This document shows positions 1-10,620 of a DNA stretch of 64,000 bases, piece by piece (the stretch's first letter is position 1; every line of letters starts with the position of its first letter). The position numbers and the translations under genes are program-made. A model generated the notes under the pieces. That model searched no databases. It saw only the letters and a list, made by a program, of their open reading frames with translations, and had not been told where the DNA came from. This DNA is from Psychrobacter arenosus. Its GTDB lineage: Bacteria > Pseudomonadota > Gammaproteobacteria > Pseudomonadales > Moraxellaceae. The stretch is taken from NCBI RefSeq assembly GCF_904848165.1, contig NZ_LR884459.1, forward strand, positions 2,914,001-2,978,000, written 5' to 3'.

Positions 1-383
1 CAGGAGCGGATGATTATGTGGTCAAACCGTTTGAGTTGGGCGAGGTGTTTGCGCGAATGCGGGTGTTGATCCGCCGGGCGCAGGGCAAAGCGGACAATCA
101 TATCGTCGTGGGCAATCTAAGTTTGGATACGGCCCAAAAACGGGTCATGATGGCGGGGCAGCCGGTCGATTTGACTGCCAAAGAATATATGCTGCTGACT
201 ACCTTTATGCTCGCGCCAGAAAAAGTGATGTCTAAGTCTGAGTTGGAAGACTCGTTATACGGTTGGGGCGGGGAAGTGGAGAGCAATGCGATTGAATTTC
301 TCATCCATAGCCTGCGTAAAAAGGTCGGGCAAGATAGGATTAAAAATGTGCGCGGGCTTGGCTGGTATATCAGTCAGGCTTAG
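1..383 (+). CDS. Response regulator, OmpR/PhoB family (3' part)
   Basis: The gene is cut by the left window edge. The frame is open from base 3 and reads GADDYVVKPFELGEV, the end of a receiver domain with the conserved Lys-Pro pair. About 95 residues of winged-helix DNA-binding domain follow (LTAKEYMLLTTFMLAPEKV, then EFLIHSLRKKVG and the closing VRGLGWYI wing). The phospho-acceptor Asp lies upstream of the window. The family binds promoter DNA after phosphorylation by a partner kinase, and a sensor kinase on the same strand follows after 279 bases. Which stimulus or regulon it serves cannot be told from this fragment. Confidence 0.93.
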   Translation, partial: GADDYVVKPFELGEVFARMRVLIRRAQGKADNHIVVGNLSLDTAQKRVMMAGQPVDLTAKEYMLLTTFMLAPEKVMSKSELEDSLYGWGGEVESNAIEFLIHSLRKKVGQDRIKNVRGLGWYISQA

Positions 384-461
384 AGGGTATTGAGCTTATT
401 TTTAATTCATTCAGTTTAATTTTGCTAAGGTTTATAGCTGGTGCGATCCACAAAAGATACA

Positions 462-553
462 GTGCGACTGGGAGAAATTTTTTGCAGCACTGATGTTGAT
501 ATAGCCAAAGCTCTAGGCATACAACCAGCCAGAAAAATTTTTACCAGTTGCAC
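462..553. repeat. Imperfect inverted repeat between regulator and kinase genes
   Basis: Arms 462-482 and 533-553 pair at 18 of 21 positions (left arm begins GTGCGACTGG, right arm ends CCAGTTGCAC), separated by 50 bases. It occupies the 279-base gap between the response regulator and kinase, which are usually adjacent or overlapping in such pairs. It could be a small mobile palindromic element or an mRNA structure. No second copy was noticed in the window. The rest of 384-662 shows nothing recognisable. Confidence 0.45.
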
Positions 554-662
554 GATCCATGATTAATCAAATTTATTTACACTTGCCAAGTTACTTTCTC
601 ATTGCTTTCTCATTACGCTGAATCGTGCCTAATCGCCCCATTATCCTTATTAGACCGCCATT

Positions 663-2342
663 ATGATTAAAGCTCGCCCCGTATTTAAGTCGCTACAATT
701 TCAGCTGATCTTTTGGTCGCTGTTACCCTTGCTGCTCTTGGCAGTAGCGGCGGGGGGCTATGGGTTTTGGTATAACTATAATGAGGTCAATGACTTTCAA
801 GACGACAACCTAAAAAGTGTGGCTAAGGTATTGGTACAAACGTTAGAGGCGCAAGCAGAGGGCCAAGCAGCTAGCGCTGATGTTTCTCGAGACAGACATT
901 TTAATACCGACGATGATGATGGCGACATCAGTGTCGATATTATTGCTTTGACGGGGGTGGCGCAGGAGCAGGTTTCGACAGTAAGGGATGAGGCGACAAA
1001 CCACCCTGATAAATCGGATAAGCAGGATAAACATAACAAGAAAAAAGAAGAAGCAGAAATTACGTTAGCATCATTGGCAACCATTCCCAAAGGGATCAGT
1101 ACGCAGCGCATAGACGACCATACTTGGCGGGTATATCGACTTAATAGCTTGGACGTTAATGACGATATTGACCGCGCTATTATCGTCAGACAGCGTACTG
1201 AATTTCGCGATGACCTAGCCCAATCGAGTGCTTGGCAGTCTTTTTTACCATTGACCCTGGCTATGGTGCTATTAACCCTACTATTGCCCTTTATCATGTG
1301 GCGAATGTTTAAGCCAGTACGACAATTACACCAAGAGATTAATGCGCGACAAGAGAGTGATTTAGCGCCGTTAGCGAGCGATAATCTGCCGACCGAATTG
1401 CTGCCGTTAGTGGCGTCGCTGAATCGACTATTAGCGTTGGCCAAAACCCATATTGAGCGGCAACAGCGCTTTATTGCGGATGCTGCACACGAGTTACGCT
1501 CACCGCTGACAGCGACGTCCTTACAACTACAACGCCTGCAACGGCTACCGCACGATGAGACCATGGCAGCAGGTTTAGACAAGCTAGCGCTGCGGTTAAA
1601 ACGCAACCAACAACTGGTCGAGCAACTGCTGACCTTAGCGCGGGCAGGCAACGTCAATAGTGTCAATGAGCCGGTCGATATCAGGCCTATTACCGAGCAA
1701 GCGGTCGGATTGCTAGTGCCTATTGCCGACCATCAGCAGATTGATTTAAGTGTCGAGCTACAGACAGATGGTCAAGTAAATGCCGATGCGACCTCGTTAC
1801 TGTTATTAATTAAGAACCTGCTGCAAAATGCTATCGTTTATACTCCGGCAGGCGGGCAGGTAGCGGTGAAGCTGTGGCGGTTGGCAGAAGGTCAGCGTGT
1901 TCATGATGCCGCGTTTGGCACTCAGGTTATTGCTACCCATCAAAGCCGTCAGCAAAGTCATCAGCAACGGCCAGTTACCCCGAGCCGATTAATTCTACAA
2001 GTGATGGATTCCGGACCAGGGATTGAGCCTACAGATTATGAGCGGGTCTTTGAGCCATTTGTACGCTTGAGTCAACGGTCGCAAGCCACGGATACCCCTA
2101 TGACGGATATGACCGTAACGGCACGTTCTGACAGTGCAGTCAAAACCACGGCTATAGACGGCACTGGCTTGGGATTGTCTATCGTTAAGTCTATCTGTGA
2201 GCAGGCAGGTATTGCAGTGTTTTTATCGTGGTCGCCGTTGGTTAACGAGCCTTCTATTGATGAGCCTGCTATTAACGACCCCGCTATTAGTCAAACGGGT
2301 CACAGCGCTCAGCAAGGTCTATGTGTGACACTAGTATTTTAG
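663..2342 (+). CDS. Sensor histidine kinase of a two-component system
   Basis: This 559-residue membrane kinase would autophosphorylate on His and pass phosphate to the upstream response regulator. The first transmembrane helix is at about residues 17-36 and the second at about 195-215 (LTLAMVLLTLLLPFIMW). Between them is a periplasmic region rich in Asp and Lys (roughly residues 85-130). The HisKA motif RFIADAAHELRSPLTA contains the phospho-acceptor His. The ATPase boxes are visible as LLQNAIVYTP (N box), DSGPGIEP (G1) and GTGLGLSIVK (G2). The layout resembles QseC/PmrB-type kinases. It is longer than usual because of the acidic/basic periplasmic stretch and insertions in the ATPase domain. 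The ligand is unknown. Confidence 0.92.
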   Translation: MIKARPVFKSLQFQLIFWSLLPLLLLAVAAGGYGFWYNYNEVNDFQDDNLKSVAKVLVQTLEAQAEGQAASADVSRDRHFNTDDDDGDISVDIIALTGVAQEQVSTVRDEATNHPDKSDKQDKHNKKKEEAEITLASLATIPKGISTQRIDDHTWRVYRLNSLDVNDDIDRAIIVRQRTEFRDDLAQSSAWQSFLPLTLAMVLLTLLLPFIMWRMFKPVRQLHQEINARQESDLAPLASDNLPTELLPLVASLNRLLALAKTHIERQQRFIADAAHELRSPLTATSLQLQRLQRLPHDETMAAGLDKLALRLKRNQQLVEQLLTLARAGNVNSVNEPVDIRPITEQAVGLLVPIADHQQIDLSVELQTDGQVNADATSLLLLIKNLLQNAIVYTPAGGQVAVKLWRLAEGQRVHDAAFGTQVIATHQSRQQSHQQRPVTPSRLILQVMDSGPGIEPTDYERVFEPFVRLSQRSQATDTPMTDMTVTARSDSAVKTTAIDGTGLGLSIVKSICEQAGIAVFLSWSPLVNEPSIDEPAINDPAISQTGHSAQQGLCVTLVF

Positions 2343-2359
2343 TAATGAAAATGACCTAA

Positions 2360-2400
2360 AAAAAAGGCCACTCTTATTAATTAAGAGTGGTCTTTTTTTA
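2360..2400. terminator. Bidirectional Rho-independent terminator
   Basis: An 11-base-pair stem (2366-2376 with 2382-2392, loop TTAAT) is flanked by A residues on the left and a T run on the right. It can therefore serve both the kinase gene (+) and the convergent transporter gene ending at 2462 (-). Confidence 0.85.
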
Positions 2401-2461
2401 TATAAATAAGTTTTGGTTCAATTGATTTTAGGATAATAAGCTTTTAGTTAAGTAAGGGAAG

Positions 2462-3937
2462 CTACTGCTTTTCCGCCAGCATCCTATCGACCGAAGACAT
2501 GGTGTATTCCTCGCCAAAAGCATCGGCAGGCTCTTGTAGCCAGACATAGCAGACCAACCAAGCGATGAAGGCACCGGCTGCAATCACGTAAAAGAACTGG
2601 TTGGGCTCAACGAAGGTGAATAGGAACAGATAAAATACTGCGCCCACGTTGCCATAGGCTCCAGTCATGCCTGAGATTTGCCCCGTTAAGCGGCGTTTAA
2701 TCGACGGGATAACCCCAAACGTAGCGCCTTCTGCACCCTGAACAAATACCGAGCAGATAATGGTGATACAGACGGCAAAGAATAGCGGCCACGACTCATT
2801 CAGCATGCCCATCGCTACAAAGCCTAAGCCAATGCCAAACATATACACCAGCATCACTTTACGGCGACTGCCGACCCGATCAGAGATGTAGCCGCCGAGC
2901 GGGCGTGCCCACAGATTCACAAAAGCAAAGGTAGAGGCAATCAGACCGGCTGAGGTGGCGTCTAACTTCCAGGTTCCTTGGAAAAACATCGGTAGCATGG
3001 AGACCACTGCCAACTCTGCGCCAAAATTGGCAAAATAGGAGATATTCAGGGCGGCTACCGAGCTAAACGAATATTTATCGTCTTCCGGGATGCCGGCTTT
3101 GATAATAGGAATATTCACGCTAAGGGCTTTATAAATTTGATAAATTACCATGACAGCGATAGCGCCATAGCAGACCCAAGCCCCGGTCTCGCTTAAAAAC
3201 CCCATGCTTTGGGTGCGATACACCAACACCGAGAGGATGCCATATAGCGGAATGATAAACAGGCAATATAACCACAGGTCACGCCAAGTGGAAACTTCTA
3301 GTGCACCCGATTTGCGCGATTTTTTATGGGTATCGGCAGTCGGACCATCGGTCACTAAAAACCAATACGCTACCCCGTAAATCGCCATAATTAACCCTGA
3401 TGCTGCAATTGCCCAACGCCAACCATCGTCACCACCGAAGAATTGTAGCGCCACAGTTGGAATAGTAATGGCAGCTGCGGCGGAACCAAAATTGCCCCAA
3501 CCGGCATAAAACCCTTCGGCAAAGCCAATATCTTTAGGCTTAAACCAAAGAGTGGTCATATGAATACCGACCACGAAACCGGCGCCGACAATCGACATAA
3601 ACAGCCGTGAGACAAACAACTGGGTAGCGGAGTTACCAAAGGCAAAGAACCAAGTGGGGATGGCCATGACCACCATCAATACGGAAAACACGCGACGAGG
3701 GCCAAAACGGTCTAGCGCCATGCCGACGACCACCCGGCCCGGAATCGTCAAAGCGACGTTGGCAATCAAAAATAGCTTGATGTGTTCTGAGGTGAGGTAG
3801 CTCTCCGCCGCCAACATTGACGAGGCGAGCGGCGCCATATTAAACCAAACGTAAAAGGTGAGAAAAAAAGCAATCCACGTATAGTGCAGCGCTCTAATCT
3901 CACGACGTTCCATCTCTAGCAGCTCTTTGGCGTGCAT
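2462..3937 (-). CDS. MFS transporter of the nitrate/nitrite porter (NNP, NarK-like) family
   Basis: A 491-residue polytopic inner-membrane protein with about 12 predicted helices. Two glycine-rich signature segments of the NNP family are visible: AGWGNFGSAAAA in the fifth helix region and GAYGNVGAVF near helix 11. Arginine-containing loops GRVVVGMALDRFGPRR (helix 2) and ARPLGGYISDRVGSRRK (helix 8) fit the substrate-binding arginines of NarK-type porters. Nitrate or nitrite transport is therefore the best family guess. No nitrate reductase gene is nearby; the gene lies downstream of betT on the same strand, about 400 bases apart with a terminator between, so its substrate may differ. Ends near a terminator shared with the kinase gene. 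Confidence 0.8.
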   Translation of the reverse strand: MHAKELLEMERREIRALHYTWIAFFLTFYVWFNMAPLASSMLAAESYLTSEHIKLFLIANVALTIPGRVVVGMALDRFGPRRVFSVLMVVMAIPTWFFAFGNSATQLFVSRLFMSIVGAGFVVGIHMTTLWFKPKDIGFAEGFYAGWGNFGSAAAAITIPTVALQFFGGDDGWRWAIAASGLIMAIYGVAYWFLVTDGPTADTHKKSRKSGALEVSTWRDLWLYCLFIIPLYGILSVLVYRTQSMGFLSETGAWVCYGAIAVMVIYQIYKALSVNIPIIKAGIPEDDKYSFSSVAALNISYFANFGAELAVVSMLPMFFQGTWKLDATSAGLIASTFAFVNLWARPLGGYISDRVGSRRKVMLVYMFGIGLGFVAMGMLNESWPLFFAVCITIICSVFVQGAEGATFGVIPSIKRRLTGQISGMTGAYGNVGAVFYLFLFTFVEPNQFFYVIAAGAFIAWLVCYVWLQEPADAFGEEYTMSSVDRMLAEKQ

Positions 3938-4272
3938 AATTTACCTTCTCTTCAAGCGACATTAGCGTGGCAATAACTGGCTAAGATATGAGCGTTAGCC
4001 AGAGACAGTTCACCAGATACCACTAGCAATAAATACTGTCTTGATAATGAAAGTAAAATAGCAATTAAGGGGTGGGTCGCCTATTGCGCCAAAGCCGTAT
4101 AAAAGTGGGTTTCGCTACTTCCAAAGAGGCAGAGAGAAGTAGTCTGAAGGCAGTGGCTAAGCATGCTATAGAGGTATTGTTAGACAGCTTTTTTAAGGAA
4201 GGGTTTTTAGGTAAGTGGTTTTAGGTAGGTTGTTTTAGGCAGTTATTTAAGTAGATATTTTTTATTCACCCA
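3938..4272 (-). other. Non-coding gap upstream of the MFS gene with three 14-bp-spaced direct repeats
   Basis: No credible gene. Three near-identical nonamers TTTTAGG(T/C)A occur at 4205, 4219 and 4233, exactly 14 bases apart. They lie upstream of the minus-strand transporter gene, so they could be regulator sites, but they are short and AT-rich. Confidence 0.3.
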
Positions 4273-4305
4273 TAAAAAAGCGGCAAGGTAAGCTACCCTG
4301 CCGCC
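4273..4305 (-). terminator. Terminator downstream of betT
   Basis: A stem CGGCA-GGTA paired with TACC-TGCCG (4281-4303, one mismatch) is followed on the minus strand by a run of T. It separates betT from the MFS gene. Confidence 0.8.
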
Positions 4306-4343
4306 GGTTTAGTTTGGACTGTATGACACTTTAAAAGATTAGC

Positions 4344-6350
4344 TTAACGGCCTAAATGCAAATACTGCATATGACGCTCATACTGATTGAGGATATCGAC
4401 CAGCACTTGTTCTTTGGTATAGCCCACTAAATCATACTCTTGTGAGCCATCACGTAAGAACACTTCAGCGCGGTAGTAGTAATCCGAATCTTTAATCGTG
4501 GTCTTGAGCGTGAAGTTCGGTCGTGGTGCTTTGACCAAATACACATCGTAGATAAAGTCGTCTTCGCTACCATGGCCCACATGCAGGCTTAAGCCTTCGA
4601 GCTGATCAGCACTGGCTTCATGCGCGATAACGGTTGCGGTCAAGCCACCAGCGGTCAGTTCAGCTGTGACATCTTGCATGGCCGGTAACACAGAAGCTTG
4701 CATAAAGCGGCGCACTTGCTTGCCATCTGGGAAGCTGACGATACGTTGCAAGCGAGCCTTCCAGTTTTTACCACTGTTCAACACGTTGGCGGTATCGACG
4801 GTGCTGGCTTTGCGGTATTGCCCTTCTTCTTTGAGCGACTTCCACATAGACACCATGTAGAGCACTAAGATGATGGAGAAAGGCAGACCGGCGATGACCG
4901 AGACCGACTGTAGCGAGCTAAAGCCGCCAGCAAACAACAAGCCTAGAGTAATAAGACCGGTAGCCGCTGCCCAGAATAAACGCAACCAAACGGGGGCATC
5001 GGCGTCGTTCGATAGACCACGGCTGCTCAGGTTAGCCAGTACTAAAGCGCCTGAATCCGCAGAGGTGATAAAGAATACAAGACCAATTACCACGCCTGCT
5101 AGCGATAACACGTCGCTATACGGGTAGTATTCGAATAAGGCAAACATGCCCATCGCCGCGTCATTGACCGCGACTTCACCTAAAGCCGTCGCGCCATTGG
5201 CGACTAGGTCAATAGCTGAGTTACCAAAGATAGAGAACCAAGCAAAGATAAAGCCGAGCGGGATAAACATCACGCCGAAGACAAACTCACGTAGGGTACG
5301 GCCACGGCTAATACGGGCAATAAATAGGCCCACAAACGGTGCCCAAGCCACCCACCATGCCCAGAAGAATACGGTCCACCAAGATTTCCATTCAGCGCCA
5401 GACTCCCCGTCATAAGCGTAAACATCAAAAGTTTTGGCGACTAAAGTATCAAAATAAACCCCGATATTCTGAGTAAAGGTATTCAGCAAATAGACAGTAT
5501 TGCCCATCACTAAAATAGCGACCAGCAATAAAATCGCGGATAGCATGTTAAATTCGGAGAGACGACGGACGCCTTTTTCCACCCCGGTCATTGCCGATAT
5601 GGCAGCAGCAACGACGACAAACACGATGATTAAGGTTTGTACCATCTTGCTCGATTCGATGCCAAACACATGGGTCAGGCCAGCATTGGCTTGCAGTACG
5701 CCAATACCCAGACTAGTAGCAATCCCCATCAACGTACAGACGACACCAAAGGTATCGACGCTATCACCCAACCAGCCTTTAATCAGCCGCTCACCAAAGA
5801 TAGGCGTCAAGGCGGAGCGTAAAGCTAGGGGCATATTTTTTCGGTAAGCGAAGTAGGCGAGTGCCATACCGATGAGGGCGTAAATACCCCAACCATGTAA
5901 ACCCCAATGTAAAAAGGCTTGCGGGACGGCAGCGCGCATTGCTTCAGCGCTGGCAGGATCTAGCCCCGAATGTGGGGTCAGGTAATGCATCAGCGGCTCG
6001 GACGCGCCAAAAAATAACAGGTCAATACCGATACCGGCAGAGAACAGCATCGCGGCCCAAGCTAAAAAGGGGAACTGGGCTTTTTCGTGGTCTTGCCCCA
6101 GTTTGATATCGCCGTAGCGGGAGAAACCCACAAATAAAGAAAATATGCTGTAGGCGGCAATCACCAGCATGTAATACCAGCCAAAATTATCAGAGACCCA
6201 ACGCATCGCGGTACCCAATAAGGTCTCGCTATAAGTGGGGAAGGCTATGGTCCAAATAATCAAAAGTATCGAAATTATGGCCGCGCCGGCAAACACTGTT
6301 TTATTTAACGTCAGTGGTTGGACAGCGGGGCCAGAGCTCGGGCTTTGCAT
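4344..6350 (-). CDS. betT: High-affinity choline transporter, BCCT family
   Basis: Sodium- or proton-driven choline uptake across the inner membrane, feeding the adjacent choline oxidation genes. The protein has the BCCT core of about 12 helices with the family signature around HWGLHGWGIYALIGMALAYF and the Trp-rich stretch KSWWTVFFWAWWVAWAPF. A long cytoplasmic tail of about 160 residues follows, as in osmoregulated BetT proteins (E. coli BetT is 677 residues). The ATG at 6350 is chosen because GAGGA lies about 7 bases upstream; a TTG at 6401 would add 17 residues without a better ribosome site. betA and betB lie upstream on the same strand. The downstream hairpin ends the transcript. Confidence 0.92.
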   Translation of the reverse strand: MQSPSSGPAVQPLTLNKTVFAGAAIISILLIIWTIAFPTYSETLLGTAMRWVSDNFGWYYMLVIAAYSIFSLFVGFSRYGDIKLGQDHEKAQFPFLAWAAMLFSAGIGIDLLFFGASEPLMHYLTPHSGLDPASAEAMRAAVPQAFLHWGLHGWGIYALIGMALAYFAYRKNMPLALRSALTPIFGERLIKGWLGDSVDTFGVVCTLMGIATSLGIGVLQANAGLTHVFGIESSKMVQTLIIVFVVVAAAISAMTGVEKGVRRLSEFNMLSAILLLVAILVMGNTVYLLNTFTQNIGVYFDTLVAKTFDVYAYDGESGAEWKSWWTVFFWAWWVAWAPFVGLFIARISRGRTLREFVFGVMFIPLGFIFAWFSIFGNSAIDLVANGATALGEVAVNDAAMGMFALFEYYPYSDVLSLAGVVIGLVFFITSADSGALVLANLSSRGLSNDADAPVWLRLFWAAATGLITLGLLFAGGFSSLQSVSVIAGLPFSIILVLYMVSMWKSLKEEGQYRKASTVDTANVLNSGKNWKARLQRIVSFPDGKQVRRFMQASVLPAMQDVTAELTAGGLTATVIAHEASADQLEGLSLHVGHGSEDDFIYDVYLVKAPRPNFTLKTTIKDSDYYYRAEVFLRDGSQEYDLVGYTKEQVLVDILNQYERHMQYLHLGR

Positions 6351-6545
6351 GTAGTATCCTCGAGATAGCATTCCAGTAATGGAAGAAATAGTTATGGTCA
6401 ATAATTGCGATAAGAAACTCAGAAGCTAGCTTAGGATTAATTTGACCCGGCTAGCTCCAAGCGTCTAGGTTGAGTGTAGCCATCACGGCTAGGGGTGGAT
6501 GGGGGAGGGTTGAGCTTGCTATTAAACTACGCCGTAGCTATTAAA

Positions 6546-8240
6546 CTAAGCCTTATAAAGTCGCATAGGCTCACCGCGTAAAGGCATACCATTAGCAACG
6601 AAGTAGTCCGCCGTCGAGCGAGGTAATTGTCTACCGCGCATCTTATCAACGATTTTTTCTGCCAACATAATGGTGGTGGCGTTTAAGTTACCGCTAATAA
6701 TATTAGGCATGATAGAAGCGTCGACTACCCGCAAGCCATCGATACCGTGTACCAGACCTTCGCCGTTGACGACCGCCTCGTTATGCTCGCCCATCGCACA
6801 AGTACACGAAGGGTGGTAAGCGGTCTCGCCATGTTCGCGTACGTATTCATCGAGCTGAGCATCTGTAACCAAATCTTCGGTCGGTGACAGCGCGCGGCCA
6901 CGATAAGGGTCTAGCGCCGGCTGATGGATAATCTCACGGGTGATGCGCATGGCAGCGCGAAACTCTTGCCAGTCTTGCTCGTGCGACATATAGTTAAACA
7001 AGATGCTGGGATGGGCGTTCGGATCGCGCGAGGTGAGTTTGACACGGCCACGGCTCGGTGAGCGTAATGAGCCCACGTGAGCTTGGAAGCTGTGCGCATC
7101 GCTAGCATTACGACCGTCATAACGTACCGCTAGTGGCAAGAAGTGATACTGGATATTAGGGTGGGTAAACTTCTCATCGGTACGGATAAAGCCACCGGCT
7201 TCAAAATGGTTGGTCGCGCCCAAGCCCGTGCCTCTAAACAGCCATTCGGCACCGATAGGCGGCTTATTCCACCATTTGTTCGCAGGGGCAATAGAGACCG
7301 GCTGGAGGCACTCGTATTGCATGTATAACTCAAGATGGTCTTGTAGATTATTACCAACACCTGGCAGGTCTAGCACTTCCGTAATGCCCAAATCTTTGAG
7401 CCACTGACCAGGACCAATCCCTGAGCGCTGCAGCAACTGCGGCGAGGCAATCGCACCCGAAGAGACGATGACTTCACGCGAGGCATGGAAGTGTTTGGTC
7501 TGACCTTCATGTTCGACTTTCACACCAACCGCTCGTTTGCCATCAAACAGAATCACATCCGTCAGCGCACCCGTCAAAATGGTGATGTTGCTGCGGGGCT
7601 TAGCGCGGTCTAGATAACCACGAGCGGTAGAGGCGCGGCGACCATTCGGCGTAACAAAGCGGTCCATTGGGCCAAAGCCTTCTTGCTGATAGCCGTTAAG
7701 ATCGTCAGTACGCGGATAACCGGCTTGCACGCCCGCTTCAATCATCGCTTCAAATAATGGGTTGACCCCAGGTTTGGAGGTGGTCATTTCGACCGGGCCG
7801 CCAACGCCGTGATAATCGTTTTCGCCAGCATCGCAGTTTTCTGACTTTCTAAAGTAGGGCAGGCAATCTAAATAAGTCCAGTCTTGCAAGCCATCAAGCT
7901 TTGCCCAGTCATCAAAGTCTAAGGCGTTGCCCCGGATATAGCACATGCCATTAATCAAGGACGAGCCGCCCAAACCTTTACCACGCCCACAGTCGAGGAC
8001 GCGATTATTCATATAAGGTTCGGGATCGGTTTTATAACCCCAGTTGTAAGTGGTGCCTTGCAATGGCATGGCAAGCGCTGCCGGCATCTGCGTGCGGAAA
8101 TCGAGGCGATGATCGGGGCGTCCGGCCTCGAGCAGCAATACTTTGATACTGGCATCTTCGGTCAGACGGGTAGCGAGCACGTTGCCCGCAGAGCCTGCTC
8201 CGACGATGATATAGTCAAACTCTTTGGTCATCGTTGACAT
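6546..8240 (-). CDS. betA: Choline dehydrogenase (GMC oxidoreductase)
   Basis: FAD enzyme oxidising choline to betaine aldehyde at the membrane; 564 residues, the normal family length. The N-terminal dinucleotide site [18 protein letters not shown] is followed by GMC signature 1 ([20 protein letters not shown]) and signature 2 ([17 protein letters not shown]). The catalytic C-terminal part shows [10 protein letters not shown] with the conserved His, and [20 protein letters not shown] sits 5 bases before the ATG. It lies between betB (upstream) and betT (downstream), with gaps of 125 and about 195 bases, a usual bet cluster except that betI is absent beside it. Confidence 0.95.
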   Translation of the reverse strand: MSTMTKEFDYIIVGAGSAGNVLATRLTEDASIKVLLLEAGRPDHRLDFRTQMPAALAMPLQGTTYNWGYKTDPEPYMNNRVLDCGRGKGLGGSSLINGMCYIRGNALDFDDWAKLDGLQDWTYLDCLPYFRKSENCDAGENDYHGVGGPVEMTTSKPGVNPLFEAMIEAGVQAGYPRTDDLNGYQQEGFGPMDRFVTPNGRRASTARGYLDRAKPRSNITILTGALTDVILFDGKRAVGVKVEHEGQTKHFHASREVIVSSGAIASPQLLQRSGIGPGQWLKDLGITEVLDLPGVGNNLQDHLELYMQYECLQPVSIAPANKWWNKPPIGAEWLFRGTGLGATNHFEAGGFIRTDEKFTHPNIQYHFLPLAVRYDGRNASDAHSFQAHVGSLRSPSRGRVKLTSRDPNAHPSILFNYMSHEQDWQEFRAAMRITREIIHQPALDPYRGRALSPTEDLVTDAQLDEYVREHGETAYHPSCTCAMGEHNEAVVNGEGLVHGIDGLRVVDASIMPNIISGNLNATTIMLAEKIVDKMRGRQLPRSTADYFVANGMPLRGEPMRLYKA

Positions 8241-8365
8241 AAAATTCCTTAATTTCTAATTTATTCGTATTGTCTTTACTGCATTCGTTCATTGGGACGG
8301 CTAAGGCTTAAAAAGATAAGCAACAGCCCACCAAGCCTATCTAGTTGGCTAACCCATAAACTGAT

Positions 8366-9874
8366 TTAAAATACCGATTCAAACTTGCCCAATTCCACTT
8401 GGATAGATTTGGTTTGCGTGTAGTGCTTTAGGGTCTGCATGCCATTTTCGCGGCCCACACCTGAGTGCTTATAGCCACCAACAGGCATTTGCGCTGCCGA
8501 CTCGCCCCAAGTGTTTAACCAGCAGATACCGGCTTCAATTTGCGCGATGACGCGATGCGCACGAGTTAAGTCGCTAGTTACGACCCCAGCCGCCAAGCCA
8601 TATTCAGTAGCATTAGCGCGCTCAATCACTTTTTCTTCGCTCTCGTAAGTCAAGATAGACATGACCGGGCCAAAGATTTCTTCGCGCACTATGGTCATCT
8701 CATCACTGCAATCGGTAAACACGGTTGGCGCAACATAAGCACCATTGGCCAAGTCGCCTGTAGTGACACGCTCGCCACCGCACAATAAGCGCGCACCGCC
8801 TGCCTTACCTTGTTCGATATAGTCGAGGACCCGTTGCATATGTGGGAAGCTCACTAGCGGCCCCATCGTGACGTTCTCATCCATCGGGTCGCCTAGTTTG
8901 ATACGGGCTACCCGCGCGACGATGGCTTGTTCAAAGTCTGCTTGCATGGCTTTAGGAATGAACACGCGCGTGCCATTGGTACAGACCTGACCGCTGCTAT
9001 AGAAGTTCGCCATCATGGCAATATCTGCCGCAGTATCGATATCAGCATCGTCAAAGATAATGAGCGGAGACTTACCACCCAACTCCATTGTGATATCTTT
9101 CAGTGAAGAGGTCGCCGCCCCTGACATGACTTTTTTGCCGGTAGGTACGCCGCCCGTAAAGGATACTTTAGCAATATCCGGATGCTGCGTTAGCGCTGAG
9201 CCCACTTCATGGTTGCCCTGCACGACGTTAAAGACGCCATCCGGTAGGCCGGCTTCGCTAAAGATTTCAGCGAGTCTCAATGCGGTCAACGGTGTAACTT
9301 CAGAAGGTTTAAAAATCATAGCGTTACCTGCAGCTAGGGCAGGCGCCGCTTTCCACATAGCAATCTGAATCGGATAGTTCCAAGCGCCAATACCGGCGAC
9401 CACACCCAATGGCTCTTCACGCGTATAGACAAAGCTGGTCTCGCGCAGAGGAATCTGGCGACCTTCGATCGTGGTGGCCAATCCTGCATAGTATTCAATG
9501 ACATCAGCACCGGTCACGATGTCGACATATTTGGTCTCAGATACCCCTTTACCGGTATCTTGCGTCTCGAGTAGCGCCAACTCATCGTTACGCTCGCGCA
9601 GTATCTCAACTGCCTTGAGTAGGATACGGCTACGCTCAACCGGGGTCATCGCTGCCCAAATCTTCTGACCTTGTTGTGCCGCTTTTACCGCATTATCAAT
9701 CTGCTCGCTAGTGGTCTGCTGAATCGTGGCGAGTACTTGCCCGGTCGCTGGATTAATAGTCTCAAACGTGGTCAGTGCTGGGTCAACAGGTAGATAGCTG
9801 CCGTTAATATAAGCGGTCTGGGTCTGCATGAGATCTGGCGTAGTCGTAGGGTTGGTAATAGGAGACGTGGTCAT
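8366..9874 (-). CDS. betB: Betaine aldehyde dehydrogenase
   Basis: NAD(P)-dependent oxidation of betaine aldehyde to glycine betaine, the second step after BetA; 502 residues. The aldehyde dehydrogenase signatures are present: [17 protein letters not shown] with the general-base Glu, and [13 protein letters not shown] with the catalytic Cys. PWNYP appears as AWNYPIQ in the cofactor region, and [11 protein letters not shown] is the nucleotide-binding loop. A GAGGAA ribosome site precedes the ATG by about 6 bases. It is the first gene of the minus-strand bet cluster. Confidence 0.95.
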   Translation of the reverse strand: MTTSPITNPTTTPDLMQTQTAYINGSYLPVDPALTTFETINPATGQVLATIQQTTSEQIDNAVKAAQQGQKIWAAMTPVERSRILLKAVEILRERNDELALLETQDTGKGVSETKYVDIVTGADVIEYYAGLATTIEGRQIPLRETSFVYTREEPLGVVAGIGAWNYPIQIAMWKAAPALAAGNAMIFKPSEVTPLTALRLAEIFSEAGLPDGVFNVVQGNHEVGSALTQHPDIAKVSFTGGVPTGKKVMSGAATSSLKDITMELGGKSPLIIFDDADIDTAADIAMMANFYSSGQVCTNGTRVFIPKAMQADFEQAIVARVARIKLGDPMDENVTMGPLVSFPHMQRVLDYIEQGKAGGARLLCGGERVTTGDLANGAYVAPTVFTDCSDEMTIVREEIFGPVMSILTYESEEKVIERANATEYGLAAGVVTSDLTRAHRVIAQIEAGICWLNTWGESAAQMPVGGYKHSGVGRENGMQTLKHYTQTKSIQVELGKFESVF

Positions 9875-10579
9875 AAAGATTCCTCGTGGCAGTTATTAAA
9901 GTAGCCGTTATTAAAGTGGCAATTAGCAAAGAGATAGGTCATAAAACTATAGGAAATAAAAAAGTAAGTGTGTGTGGCTCTAACGATGCCGCGACTATGA
10001 TGCGAAGAACCCACTCTGCACTAAAAAACCCAAATTCATAAAAACCGATACGCATCACGCTATAAACCCTCAGGACGCACTTCAGCGTCAAAGGCCTGTC
10101 CGTGGCTTCTGTAGTAGGGCAATTACCCAATATATAAAAAGATCGAGTTAGTGTGATGCCGTCAGGCAAAGAAGGATTTAATCGGAGGCGCTAAAAAAGG
10201 TCAGAGCCTAAGCGCAAATAGAGGTAGAGCGGCTGGACAAAGCGAGGCGGCTAAGCTACTGGCTGTACTCGACCCTGCGCTGATAGCAAGTCGAGAGTAT
10301 GATGGAGACGCGATAAGGTCTGTCATAAGTAAGCCGTTAATCATAGGATATAAAGTAGATACCAAGTTCGTCATAATCGGTGGTCAACAAACCGTCCAAT
10401 CGATAGAGAATAAAATCAAGACCTTATACTATCACTTTTACCTAATTTAGTAAAATTAGCTGATTTTGATGTTACTATTTAAAATTCTCAACTTAGCGTG
10501 ATTACAGCCTGTAGCAAGGCTTAAAAAGTACGCTAATCTCTTCTGGATAAAGAAAAATTAAAGTTTTTGCAAAAAGGTC
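9875..10579. other. Gene-free region upstream of betB; no betI
   Basis: About 700 bases without a convincing gene. In many gammaproteobacteria the choline-sensing repressor gene betI precedes betB; no TetR-type reading frame is seen here on either strand. The region probably holds the bet promoter. Two near repeats of GTTATTAAAGT occur at about 9893 and 9909. A 76-codon minus-strand frame at 9939-10169 has unlikely composition and is left out. Confidence 0.5.
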
Positions 10580-10607
10580 TTGCATAACGCCAAAAAGTTG
10601 ATAGAAT
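10580..10607 (+). promoter_or_regulatory. Promoter of the tRNA-Val gene
   Basis: A -35 box TTGCAT (10580-10585) and -10 box TAGAAT (10602-10607) are spaced 16 bases apart, 13 bases before the mature tRNA. Confidence 0.7.
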
Positions 10608-10620
10608 ACTCGACCTCAAT

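Noticed and set aside
9939..10169. 76-codon minus-strand frame upstream of betB
   Set aside because: No ribosome site of note, no domain, odd composition; probably chance.
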